Source: Chitinophaga sp. SYP-B3965
Lineage (GTDB): Bacteria; Bacteroidota; Bacteroidia; Chitinophagales; Chitinophagaceae
Assembly (NCBI RefSeq): GCF_009647655.1
Contig: NZ_WJFD01000005.1
Coordinates: forward strand, 62,001-126,000
Length of the DNA stretch: 64,000 nucleotides
Reading direction: 5' to 3'
The notes under the pieces: model-generated
The model's input: only the letters and a program-made list of their open reading frames with translations
Told to the model about the DNA's origin: nothing
The model's database searches: none
Shown: piece by piece, positions 44,265-52,675 of the stretch
Layout of the letters: each line of letters opens with the position of its first letter
Position numbering within the stretch: position 1 is the stretch's first letter
Position numbers and translations under genes: made by a program

Positions 44265-45362
44265 GTAAATATTTTTCAGGTCCTTTTCAAACAAGGTGAA
44301 ATCATCAGTATAGAATTTCTTAAAATCAGGTACACTCACCTGCCCCGGAAAAGGTGCATAATAATGCGCAGGACTATTCATATCATTACGCCACACCAGT
44401 ACATAACATAATTGCAAGCCGGGTGTTTTCATTACTTTCAAAAGCGTTCCCGTCCACCAGTTGACATTAGGAATGGATTCCAGTCCTGTTTCCGTGAAAG
44501 CGGCCAGCTTTCCATGCTCACGCCCATAATCAGATACGATCTTTAACTTGCGCGCAGCCGTTTCCAGATCATAACGATCCCGTCCCATATCTCCGTAGTT
44601 ATCCATACCTACCATATCTACCCATTCGTTTCCAGGATAACGTTCCAGGAATTCTTCTCTGGTGTTGAATTTATTATCCGGTGAAAAAGCATAGATGAAA
44701 TTATGCACCTGCAAACTGTCCCTCAAATAAGAAACCGTAAAGCGCCACAGTGAGATAAAGTCTTCGCGGGAAGTATGTCCTTTGCCCCACCAGAACCAGT
44801 CCCCGTCAAATTCATGAAAGGGGCGGAAGATAACAGGTGCCAGTGTTCCATCCTTTCCCTTTACACTGTGTGCCCATTCACCAATGCCGCGGAGGATCTC
44901 TTTGTAAGTTTGATGAGCGTTGCCGCCGGGGATGATATATTTAACTGCTGGCAGAGAAAGAGAATCCACCCAATAAAAACCACCTCTAGAAACAGGATTA
45001 GAGAAATGCCACGCAGCAGTAACCACACCACCACGGTCATAAGTATCTACCACCGTTTTCCTCACTTGCTCTTTCGCTTGCCGTATCGCTTCAGGAGAGC
45101 TGCCAGAGAACCCCATGAAATCAACACCTATCACAGCCGGATGAGAACCCACTACAGATTTTACATCAGACCTGTCTGGTTCATTAGCCCAGCCATGCCC
45201 ATATTCAGTAGCATGCTGATGCCCAAACAATGTATGGTTATTGGAGAGTTTATAAAGATTTTGAAATAACGCTTTTGTTTCACGCGTGGCTTTTGCATCT
45301 ATAGTTTGTGCTGCAGTAATCTGTGCATAACAACATAAGATGAGGATAGAGAGCTTTTTCAT
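44256..45362 (-). CDS. Glycoside hydrolase family 26, beta-mannanase-like
   Basis: This secreted enzyme has 368 residues. The signal peptide is MKKLSILILCCYAQITAAQ. The catalytic domain starts with TLFGHQHATEYGHGW and GVDFMGFSG, and the acid/base Glu is in FRPFHEFDGDWFWW. The nucleophile Glu is in AFTETGLE and the aromatic wall is VLVWRND. These are the GH26 marks; the usual substrate is beta-1,4-mannan. The start at 45362 gives a proper signal peptide, whereas the longer frame to 45443 does not. There is no SusC/SusD pair or other glycosidase nearby, so it is a lone enzyme and not a full polysaccharide utilisation locus. Confidence 0.9.
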   Translation of the reverse strand: MKKLSILILCCYAQITAAQTIDAKATRETKALFQNLYKLSNNHTLFGHQHATEYGHGWANEPDRSDVKSVVGSHPAVIGVDFMGFSGSSPEAIRQAKEQVRKTVVDTYDRGGVVTAAWHFSNPVSRGGFYWVDSLSLPAVKYIIPGGNAHQTYKEILRGIGEWAHSVKGKDGTLAPVIFRPFHEFDGDWFWWGKGHTSREDFISLWRFTVSYLRDSLQVHNFIYAFSPDNKFNTREEFLERYPGNEWVDMVGMDNYGDMGRDRYDLETAARKLKIVSDYGREHGKLAAFTETGLESIPNVNWWTGTLLKVMKTPGLQLCYVLVWRNDMNSPAHYYAPFPGQVSVPDFKKFYTDDFTLFEKDLKNIYKK

Positions 45363-45475
45363 TACACTAAAAGTAAAACATCTGCTGTATCCCATAGTAG
45401 TACTATTTTTTCCAACTCTTGTACTTATCGTCAATTTTGTCACAAAATGCCTCTTAATTAACGTAATACCCCCCG

Positions 45476-45504
45476 TTTGGAGTGAAAGATGTAGCCTAAG
45501 TTTG
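45476..45504 (+). promoter_or_regulatory. Promoter of the second DinB gene
   Basis: TTTG at 45476-45479 and TAAGTTTG at 45497-45504 (TAnnTTTG), separated by 17 nt, a little short. The ATG follows 20 nt after the -7 element. Confidence 0.5.
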
Positions 45505-45524
45505 TAAGTATAAAAACCTACGAT

Positions 45525-46025
45525 ATGGCAACGGAACTAAATACGGAAATCAAAGAAACCGCCGCTACATTATTACAAACGCTGGCTTCCTTCAACAAGG
45601 AACAACTAAACAAAGTTCCCTTTGAAGGAAGCTGGACGGCGGGGCAGGTGGGAGAACACCTCATCAAAGCAGTATCTGCAGAGATCTTATATGGCAATAC
45701 AACAGAAACAGAAAGGCTACCGGATGTAATGGTGAAGCCACTCAGGGATCAATTCCTGGACTTTACCATCAAGATGAAGTCGCCGGATTTTATTCTCCCG
45801 TCAAACGGGCCGCATGATAAAGAAAGGTTGACCAATAAGCTCAGTAAGATCTGGGAGGATATAGCAGAGGCTGCGGAGACGCTGGACCTCACTAAGACCT
45901 GCCTGGATTTTGAATTACCCGGCGCTGGTCATCTTACGCGGTTGGAGTGGCTGAATTTTATGATAGCTCATACAAAACGGCATACCCATCAGCTGAATAA
46001 TATTTCCAAAGCACTGGCTGCATAA
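45525..46025 (+). CDS. DinB-like (DinB_2) family protein
   Basis: This second four-helix DinB-superfamily protein has 166 residues. The histidine positions are GEHLIKA (about residue 48) near the end of helix 2, and HTKRHTHQL (about 150-157) near the C-terminus, where the other two metal ligands are expected. GSWTAGQVGEHL and LEWLNFMIAHTKRHTHQ are typical of the subgroup. The substrate is unknown. It has its own promoter-like element and terminator, and is unrelated at the operon level to the DinB gene at 8952. Confidence 0.85.
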   Translation: MATELNTEIKETAATLLQTLASFNKEQLNKVPFEGSWTAGQVGEHLIKAVSAEILYGNTTETERLPDVMVKPLRDQFLDFTIKMKSPDFILPSNGPHDKERLTNKLSKIWEDIAEAAETLDLTKTCLDFELPGAGHLTRLEWLNFMIAHTKRHTHQLNNISKALAA

Positions 46026-46026
46026 A

Positions 46027-46062
46027 ATAATAAAGGCTTTCGCAAACGAAAGCCTTTATTAT
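46027..46062. terminator. Terminator after the DinB gene, probably bidirectional
   Basis: A 16-bp perfect stem (46027-46042 with 46047-46062, core AAAGGCTTTCG) with a 4-nt loop, 1 nt after the stop. Confidence 0.85.
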
Positions 46063-46079
46063 GAAAAACGAATGTTATT

Positions 46080-46289
46080 TCAGCTATAGCCGAAGGAGTA
46101 CTGCTTTTCGCCCTTCCAGCTTTGACGCATGGCCCAACGACCATAATTGTTTCTACGAGAGCTGTCAAAATAGAAACTAAAAAATTCTTTCCATCTAGGA
46201 TAGTACAGTCGAATGACGTACATAGTAACAAAAGTTAGCATAGGGATATGGTATATAGGATTATCAATAGGCTCTTCTGATGGTTGCAT
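46080..46289 (-). CDS. Small hypothetical protein (69 residues)
   Basis: This short frame has an ATG start and an ending of protein-like composition (RRNNYGRWAMRQSWKGEKQY). A -7 match, TATATTTG on the minus strand at 46406-46399, lies about 110 nt upstream, and the terminator at 46027-46062 follows 17 nt after the stop, so a short transcript is plausible. I recognise no family. The remaining bases 46290-46449 show nothing else. Confidence 0.4.
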   Translation of the reverse strand: MQPSEEPIDNPIYHIPMLTFVTMYVIRLYYPRWKEFFSFYFDSSRRNNYGRWAMRQSWKGEKQYSFGYS

Positions 46290-46449
46290 CCTTTCAATGC
46301 AAACAGTGGTTTTCTCGTTCTATTCTGTGGTATTTATAAGGCATCCGGCTCCTGAGCCGTTACAAGGTCTTTATCTGCACTGGTATTACCCGGGATTTCA
46401 AATATAGAGATTAATTATAAACTGTAATATAACACGTATGTGTAATTTT

Positions 46450-47202
46450 CTAGCGGTGGATATAATAAGCATTCGCCTGTGCCGTTGGAGTCACCACCAG
46501 GTCGTTTATGCAAACATGCGGAGGTAAGGAGCAGCAGTAAAACACCACATCCGCCACATCTTTGCCGCTTAAAGGAGTGAAACCATCATAGACACTTTTA
46601 GCGCGGGAGGCGTCTCCTTTAAAACGTACCAGGGAAAATTCTGTTTCCGCGGCGCCGGGATGTACTGCGGTTACTTTGATATTGTAAGGGAGCAGGTCTA
46701 TCCGCATTCCCTGGGAAAGGGCATCCACCGCAGCTTTGCTGGCACAGTATACATTCCCTTTGGCATAAACGGTTTTGGCAGCTGTAGAACCTATGTTCAC
46801 AATATGGCCTTTTTTACGATCCCTCATCCAGGGGATCACCACACGGGAAACATACAGGAGTCCTTTCACGTTAGTGTCTATCATGGTATCCCAATCATCC
46901 GTATTACCCTCATCGATGGTGGAGAGGTCCAGGGCCAGGCCTGCATTGTTCACGAGTACGTCTATTGCCCGCCATTCTTCTTCCAGTGACCCTAAAGCAG
47001 TTTGTACCGCTTCCTTGTCCCTCACGTCAAATGCGAGGGTCTTTACCCGGATCTTATATTGCTGCTCCAGTTGTTGCTGTAATTCCTGTAACCGCTCTGC
47101 TCTGCGGCCGGTGATCACTACATTATATCCTTCTTCGGCAAACCTTTCTGCGCAAGCTTCTCCAAATCCGGCAGTGGCGCCGGTGATCAGGGCAATTTTC
47201 AT
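46450..47202 (-). CDS. SDR oxidoreductase, 3-hydroxy acid dehydrogenase (YdfG)-like
   Basis: This classical short-chain dehydrogenase has 250 residues. The NADP-binding motif TGATAGFG and the Arg pair in ITGRRAERL favour NADP. NNAGLAL is the structural motif, and the triad is Ser in NIGSTAAK and Tyr-Lys in VYCASKAA. HPGAAETEFSLVRFKGD is like the YdfG group, which oxidises L-allo-threonine and 3-hydroxy acids. The longer frame to 47334 enters the upstream gene and is rejected; the ATG at 47202 leaves an 11-nt gap after the CHU_C gene. The shared orientation and small gap suggest read-through. Confidence 0.88.
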   Translation of the reverse strand: MKIALITGATAGFGEACAERFAEEGYNVVITGRRAERLQELQQQLEQQYKIRVKTLAFDVRDKEAVQTALGSLEEEWRAIDVLVNNAGLALDLSTIDEGNTDDWDTMIDTNVKGLLYVSRVVIPWMRDRKKGHIVNIGSTAAKTVYAKGNVYCASKAAVDALSQGMRIDLLPYNIKVTAVHPGAAETEFSLVRFKGDASRAKSVYDGFTPLSGKDVADVVFYCCSLPPHVCINDLVVTPTAQANAYYIHR

Positions 47203-47213
47203 GTTACGTTGTT

Positions 47214-49142
47214 TTAGCGCAACAAAGTTACCGTTCCTTTTTTGAAAAGTTTCCTGCCGTTGAGGTCTACCCCTTCCAATATCCAGAGGTAAGTGTCTAT
47301 GGCAGCCGGACGGCCTTTGAAGTAACCGTCCCATCCTCTGCGGAAGTCCAGGGAACTGTGCATGAGTTCTCCCCAGCGGTTGAAGATGCGGAAGAAATGA
47401 TATTCTTTAATACCTACCGGAATGAACCGGAAGTAATCATTGGTGCCATCGCCATTAGGCGTGAAAGCATTGGGGATATAGAATTCGGGGCCGGTGTAGT
47501 ATTTAACATTGATGGAATCATACCCCACGCATCCCTGCTGGTTAGAGACCCGCAGCACATAGTTTATTTCATTGTTCCAGTTCAATAGAGGGTCTCGTTT
47601 ATTGGCATCGCTGAGTCCTGTGGGTGGCCACCAGGCATAGGTATCCCCTCCGGATGCCTGGAACTGCATCGCTTCCCCTCTGGCAAGGATCGTATCGTTC
47701 CCTGCAAAGGGATTCACTTCATAGAGCCGCAGGTTCTGCGTTACTTCTGCTGCGCAGCCCCTGTTGGTTTGTAATGTGAGCCGGACCGTATACACTTCTC
47801 CCTTCGGGAACTTATATACCGGTCGTTGCTGCAGGGAAGTATCCAGTTTGGTATTGGGTACGCCAAAATCCCACTTCCGGCTGATAATACGGCCATAACG
47901 ATAAGAAGAGGTATCATCGAAATACACCGGGTTCTCACGGCATAATCCATTCACGGTAAAGCCTGCACGCAATCCCGGATAATTGTTGATCCGGCCTGTT
48001 GTACTATCTGTGCAGGGCAGGCCGGGATTTACCACCAGTTTAACGTTGTAAACACCGGTATCAGGGAACTGGTGGAAGAATACATCACGCGTAGTGGTAA
48101 CCGTGTCTGTACCATCACTGAACGTCCAGCGGAAAGTGGAAGTAAAACCTGCCACGCTGTTGTTGGTGATAGGCACGGAAAACCCGAGTGTATCACTACA
48201 GTTATTGAGCAGGGAAGGAGTGGATGCTGTGATCCGTGTTACACAATTGTAGACGGTGATCAGCAAGTCTTTATGATGGGTGCCCAGCGCCTGTTTGGTA
48301 ACCCTGTCATATTCTGTAACACATACAGATACTACGAATTTGCCGGGCCTGTCCGGCACACCGGTGATGAGGCCATTGTTGTCAATGGCCATAGCGGGAT
48401 TTCCGCCCATGGGGGCGCCTCCATGATAAGGCGGAATGTAACTGACTGTTGTGGTGTATGGTGGGGGAGAAACGGATTCGTTATTGCGGGTATTTCCGCC
48501 CGCCAGCGCACTGCATAGTTCATACGTTAAACTATCACCGTCAGGATCTGTGGCAGAATAGTTATACCGGAAGGGAAGTCCTGCACAGATCACAGGTGCT
48601 TCATCAATACCAAAATAAGCGCTGTTATTTCCAGGTCTTGAACCGGTACCGGGTATCACGGTATAAAAGGTAGAACCTTCTCTTTCTGAATTGTAGATGT
48701 TAGTGAGTGCTTCCCCGCGGCAGCATCTCTGATAAGAAATATAATAACCGCCGGCGATGGGCGCCAGTTCAATTGTATCGCTGATATAAAAAGCTACTTC
48801 CAGGTAAATGGTCTGCGGGGCAAGGCAGGGATTCTTCAACGTGTCCCTCAATGGACGGGTGTATTGTATGTTCAGTATTTTAGCGGGTGTTACGCGGGTG
48901 CCTGCTGAATTGAAAATGTTGATCGGTACGGGGTTCTCAAAATAATCCAGGCAGCCCTGCCGGCTGCCGCATACAAAGTCTCCATCCCGGTATAATTTGA
49001 GTGTGATCACGTAACGGAAACTGCCATTCATTGGATTGAATCCTACCGTGCGGTAAAAGAGTTCCCCGCCAATTATATGGTAGGCATTTGCGATGCTGAA
49101 AAGCATGCAGCTAAAGATAACGAGGAATACAAATTTGCCCAT
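47214..49142 (-). CDS. T9SS type B (CHU_C) surface protein with PKD domain
   Basis: This 642-residue secreted protein has signal MGKFVFLVIFSCMLFSIANA. An N-terminal Cys-containing domain begins YHIIGGELFYRT. A PKD-like domain lies at about 310-390 (FRWTFSDGTDTVTT, FPDTGVYNVKLVV). The final 85 residues form the gliding-motility-associated C-terminal domain (YIPNAFTPNGDGTNDYF, FRIFNRWGELM, DTYLWILEGVD), which is the type B signal for T9SS export. The opening HIIGGE is shared with the next upstream protein, so the two are paralogues. The function is probably surface or matrix binding; no enzymatic motif is seen. Confidence 0.9.
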   Translation of the reverse strand: MGKFVFLVIFSCMLFSIANAYHIIGGELFYRTVGFNPMNGSFRYVITLKLYRDGDFVCGSRQGCLDYFENPVPINIFNSAGTRVTPAKILNIQYTRPLRDTLKNPCLAPQTIYLEVAFYISDTIELAPIAGGYYISYQRCCRGEALTNIYNSEREGSTFYTVIPGTGSRPGNNSAYFGIDEAPVICAGLPFRYNYSATDPDGDSLTYELCSALAGGNTRNNESVSPPPYTTTVSYIPPYHGGAPMGGNPAMAIDNNGLITGVPDRPGKFVVSVCVTEYDRVTKQALGTHHKDLLITVYNCVTRITASTPSLLNNCSDTLGFSVPITNNSVAGFTSTFRWTFSDGTDTVTTTRDVFFHQFPDTGVYNVKLVVNPGLPCTDSTTGRINNYPGLRAGFTVNGLCRENPVYFDDTSSYRYGRIISRKWDFGVPNTKLDTSLQQRPVYKFPKGEVYTVRLTLQTNRGCAAEVTQNLRLYEVNPFAGNDTILARGEAMQFQASGGDTYAWWPPTGLSDANKRDPLLNWNNEINYVLRVSNQQGCVGYDSINVKYYTGPEFYIPNAFTPNGDGTNDYFRFIPVGIKEYHFFRIFNRWGELMHSSLDFRRGWDGYFKGRPAAIDTYLWILEGVDLNGRKLFKKGTVTLLR

Positions 49143-49269
49143 GGGGAAAGGCTTGTTGTGCTCTCTGAATTTACGGAAAATAAAGGGTTTTAGGTGCGAT
49201 TGGCGGGCTTATCCGCACATAAAAAAGAAGATCAAGTGTAACGCTTTCTTAGTGAGATGTTATCAATAT

Positions 49270-51864
49270 TTAGCGGATCAGCACAACCGTTCCGCGACGT
49301 TCCATCGTAATGCCTGCTTCATTCACACCTCTTACTATCCATACATAGGTGCCGGAATCTATCCGTTGTCCGCGGCGGGTACCGTCCCAGCCTTTCAGGT
49401 ATTCGTTGGTGCTGTACACCTCTTCTCCCCAGCGATTATACACCCTGAAGAATTCCAGTTTGGTGATCCCTACCGGCAGTGGGCGGAACACATCATTCAT
49501 ACCATCACCGTTAGGAGTAAACGCGGTAGGTACATAAATTTCGGGGCCGGTCATGTACCGGATCTTTATATCATCCTCTCCCACACATCCTTCTATCGTT
49601 CTGACTACCAGGTGATAAATAATATCGCGGTTGATATTGGTTACCGGATCAAAAACATTTGGGTTGGACAAACCTTCCGCGGGAGACCAGGTATAACTGT
49701 ATCCACCACTTCCATGAAGGCGGAATAACTGCCCTTTGGTAACAATGGTATCATTTCCGGCAAATGCAGGAACGGGAGGAATGACAGTTACGGTTCTGGA
49801 AGCCTGAACTGGTTTGGGGCAGCCAAGTGTATCCGTTACGGTTACCACATAGGTGGTGGTGTTCTTTGGCCATGCCAGTGTAACCGGAAGGCGTGGGCTG
49901 GTAAGGGTGGCAGGTGGTGTCCATAAATAATAAGCGCCACCGCTGGCTTCCAGCCATAACTTTTCTCCATAACAGATAGTGGTATCCAAACCTGCAAAAG
50001 CAGCAGGCGGATCTACCCCTCTGAAGTTGATGGAATCTGCGGCAAAGCAGGTACCCAGGTCAACCCTGATCTCATAAGAACTTGATCGTGCGGGCGTTAC
50101 AGTTATGTCTGGCGTTCTTCCTTCTATGGCACGGGTAGCCAGGTTGGTCCAGGTGAATTGATACGCTCCATCTGCCACGGCATGAAGGTTTACGGGATCT
50201 CCTGTACAGATCACACTGTCTGCTCCGGTACGCACTAATAATTTATCCCTCACATCGATCTTTACCTGTTTGGTGTTGGTGCAACCGGTAAGGTCTGTAA
50301 AGGTGACGTTATAAGTATAGTCTACTTTTGGTGTTACGAAAGGATTAGGAGTTGTTTCTCCTGTAATGTTGTACAAGGGCAATGGGCCCCAGCGATAAGA
50401 CCCTGCCATAGGGCTTTCTGCTCTCAGCACTAATCCGTCATTGATACAAAGCAAAGTGTCGCTTGTAGTGGAGAAGGGTGGCTTATCATAAATGCTGAGC
50501 GTGTCTTTAAATGTTTTTTCGCAGCCCCTGTCCGTTCTGGTATACAAACTCACGATGTAATCTCCCGGCCGGGTATATTGCCAGTTAGTTGTTCTCGCAT
50601 TAGCCGTATCGTTCAATATAGTACCATCACCAAAGTCCCATTTGTAGTATTCAAAATTGCCGACATCATTGGTGGATGTATTGATGAATTGGGTAGGTTT
50701 GGTAATGCACAGTCCATTCGCATCAAAGGATGGCTTTAATACAGGGTACACCAGTACTTTGGCAAACGCGCTGTCTCCGCAGCTGCTGTTCTTGTCTACG
50801 GACAGTTTTACGTTGTATGTATTTTGCGTGGCGTAGGTATGCTGGAAAGGATCACGGCTGGTGGTGGTTAAAGTATTACCATCGCCAAAATCCCAAACGT
50901 ATTCTTTATTGGGAGTACTGTTATTGATAAAGGTGATGGTATATCCGTCGCAATCTGAATATTTATCCGGCATGGCAGCCACTACCTGCCGCACGCAGGA
51001 TGTTACCGTGAACTGAAATTCCTTGCGGTGTTCGCCAATAAGGATGCTGTTGCGGTATTCTTTTACCGTAACGGTTACAATGTACAAACCACTTTTAGGA
51101 GCAATACCTGAGATGATACCCGTTTTGGGATCAATGGTGGCTTTATCGCCTAATGGCTGATCCGCCGAGAAGGGTGGTTTGTAAGTAACTGTTTCGCCGG
51201 GAGTATTGGATCTGTCAGGCTTTGGATCATCTCTGTCTGCCCCGGTATACGCGGTAGAAAAAGAATAAACTAAGGAATCTCCATTAGGATCTTCAGCTGC
51301 GTAATCATAGGTGAACCTGTTGTCCGCACAAACGATCACCCCTTTTTCTTTTGAAAAGGAAGGGCTGCTGTTGGTGTCAAAACCGTTATGATTGCCAGGT
51401 ATGTCACAGGAGTAAGTGCCTCCTATATTGTTGTTATCTGAATAGATATTCGCCAGTCCTATGCGCCGGCAGCAACGTTCAAAAGTGGCCACATAGCCGC
51501 TGGCGTTAGGAGGTAATTCTACAGCCCCCGTATTATAGTAACCTATCTTATAACAAACTGACGGAGGATTAATGATGCATGGATCTACTTCATTAACAGC
51601 ATAATTTTGTATATCAGCCAGCCCATTGTCCTTTAGATCCATATAGAACCTGCCGCTGCCATCATAGACAGTGATATTCACGGCCTGATCTATTTGTGCG
51701 CTGGTGGCATCGCAGCGGAGAAAGAGTTTGAGTGTGATGGAGTACACATTATTGGCGCCATTTTTTCTAAGGAAGGTATAATACATCTCACCACCGATGA
51801 TATGATCGGCCCTTGCAGCCATGGAGACCAGGCCCAATAAAGTAATGATTAATATTTTCCGCAA
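49270..51864 (-). CDS. T9SS type B (CHU_C) surface protein with multiple PKD domains
   Basis: This protein of about 864 residues has signal MRKILIITLLGLVSMAARA, followed by DHIIGGEMYYTF as in its downstream paralogue. Two PKD-type domains are clear (EYVWDFGDGNTLTT and EYYKWDFGDGTILN), then further Ig-like segments. The CHU_C sorting domain is YVPTAFTPNGDGMNDVF to RVYNRWGEEVYS and GTYVWIVRGV. No ATG is available: the candidate starts are TTG at 51864 (7 nt after the upstream stop, with a good signal peptide) and TTG at 51897 (overlapping the upstream gene). I choose 51864. Export through SprA follows from the domain type. Confidence 0.88.
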   Translation of the reverse strand: MRKILIITLLGLVSMAARADHIIGGEMYYTFLRKNGANNVYSITLKLFLRCDATSAQIDQAVNITVYDGSGRFYMDLKDNGLADIQNYAVNEVDPCIINPPSVCYKIGYYNTGAVELPPNASGYVATFERCCRRIGLANIYSDNNNIGGTYSCDIPGNHNGFDTNSSPSFSKEKGVIVCADNRFTYDYAAEDPNGDSLVYSFSTAYTGADRDDPKPDRSNTPGETVTYKPPFSADQPLGDKATIDPKTGIISGIAPKSGLYIVTVTVKEYRNSILIGEHRKEFQFTVTSCVRQVVAAMPDKYSDCDGYTITFINNSTPNKEYVWDFGDGNTLTTTSRDPFQHTYATQNTYNVKLSVDKNSSCGDSAFAKVLVYPVLKPSFDANGLCITKPTQFINTSTNDVGNFEYYKWDFGDGTILNDTANARTTNWQYTRPGDYIVSLYTRTDRGCEKTFKDTLSIYDKPPFSTTSDTLLCINDGLVLRAESPMAGSYRWGPLPLYNITGETTPNPFVTPKVDYTYNVTFTDLTGCTNTKQVKIDVRDKLLVRTGADSVICTGDPVNLHAVADGAYQFTWTNLATRAIEGRTPDITVTPARSSSYEIRVDLGTCFAADSINFRGVDPPAAFAGLDTTICYGEKLWLEASGGAYYLWTPPATLTSPRLPVTLAWPKNTTTYVVTVTDTLGCPKPVQASRTVTVIPPVPAFAGNDTIVTKGQLFRLHGSGGYSYTWSPAEGLSNPNVFDPVTNINRDIIYHLVVRTIEGCVGEDDIKIRYMTGPEIYVPTAFTPNGDGMNDVFRPLPVGITKLEFFRVYNRWGEEVYSTNEYLKGWDGTRRGQRIDSGTYVWIVRGVNEAGITMERRGTVVLIR

Positions 51865-51871
51865 ATTCTTT

Positions 51872-52675
51872 TTACAGCGCCCGTTGGCAAAAAGCAATGA
51901 AATGATGAAGGACGAGGTTACTTTCTTCGTAAACCTCTAATAATCCCATGTGTCCTACCTGGTCAAAAATATGCACACTGGCTATAGCCGGGAGCGTTAC
52001 TTGTCCTAATGTATTATCTGGTGGTACTGCCTGATCATCTTTGCCGATGAAGAACAGTACCGGTACTTTGATCTCTTTTAATACAGCTGTTCTGTCCGGC
52101 CGGGCAATCATTGCTTCATAATACGCAATGAGGGATTCTTTATTGCCCGGTAAGGCCTGTTGCACAAAACTTTCTACGCGGGCTGCCTGTTTGCTGCGGA
52201 ACACTTCTGAGAACATATTCGGCAATAACTGCCGGAGGAAAGGTTCTCTGTCGTATTGCTGCATCATACGGATAGATTTTTGCCGGGCTTCCACTTTCTC
52301 AGCGGTATCCGGTTTTGCAGTGGAACTGAATAAACCCAGTCCTTCCAGCAGATGCGGATATTTCTCTGCAAAGGCCATCGCCACATATCCACCCATAGAA
52401 TGTCCGATAATGGTAACCTCGCTGATCTCTTCCGATACAAGGATGGCATAGATGAACTCCGCCATGCTTTCCATGCTTAAGGGTTGTGTTAGCGGAGATC
52501 TTCCGGTTCCCGGCAGGTCTGGTACCAGTACGCGGTAATGTACCCTCAGGAACGCCGTTTGATGTTCCCAAACAGTATGATCTTCTGCAAATCCATGTAT
52601 TAATACAACTGCTTTGCCTTCGCCTTCTGCCCAATAGGCACCTTCCTGGTTTCCGTTATTGATTTTTTTCCACAT
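51872..52675 (-). CDS. Alpha/beta hydrolase
   Basis: This cytosolic alpha/beta-fold hydrolase has 267 residues. The oxyanion-hole motif is VLIHGFAEDHTVW and the nucleophile Ser is in IIGHSMGGYVA (about residue 93). The acid is in FFIGKDDQAVP and the catalytic His in DQVGHMGLLE. The lid region is around residues 120-190. The family covers esterases, lactonases and C-C hydrolases, so the substrate is unknown. Its first 20 nt overlap the end of lnt, so it is in an lnt, hydrolase, CHU_C operon. Confidence 0.87.
   Translation of the reverse strand: MWKKINNGNQEGAYWAEGEGKAVVLIHGFAEDHTVWEHQTAFLRVHYRVLVPDLPGTGRSPLTQPLSMESMAEFIYAILVSEEISEVTIIGHSMGGYVAMAFAEKYPHLLEGLGLFSSTAKPDTAEKVEARQKSIRMMQQYDREPFLRQLLPNMFSEVFRSKQAARVESFVQQALPGNKESLIAYYEAMIARPDRTAVLKEIKVPVLFFIGKDDQAVPPDNTLGQVTLPAIASVHIFDQVGHMGLLEVYEESNLVLHHFIAFCQRAL

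Noticed and set aside
44256..45362. Polysaccharide utilisation locus around the GH26 enzyme
   Set aside because: There is no SusC/SusD pair, second glycosidase or sugar sensor next to it; the TonB receptor is 22 kb away and belongs to another cassette.
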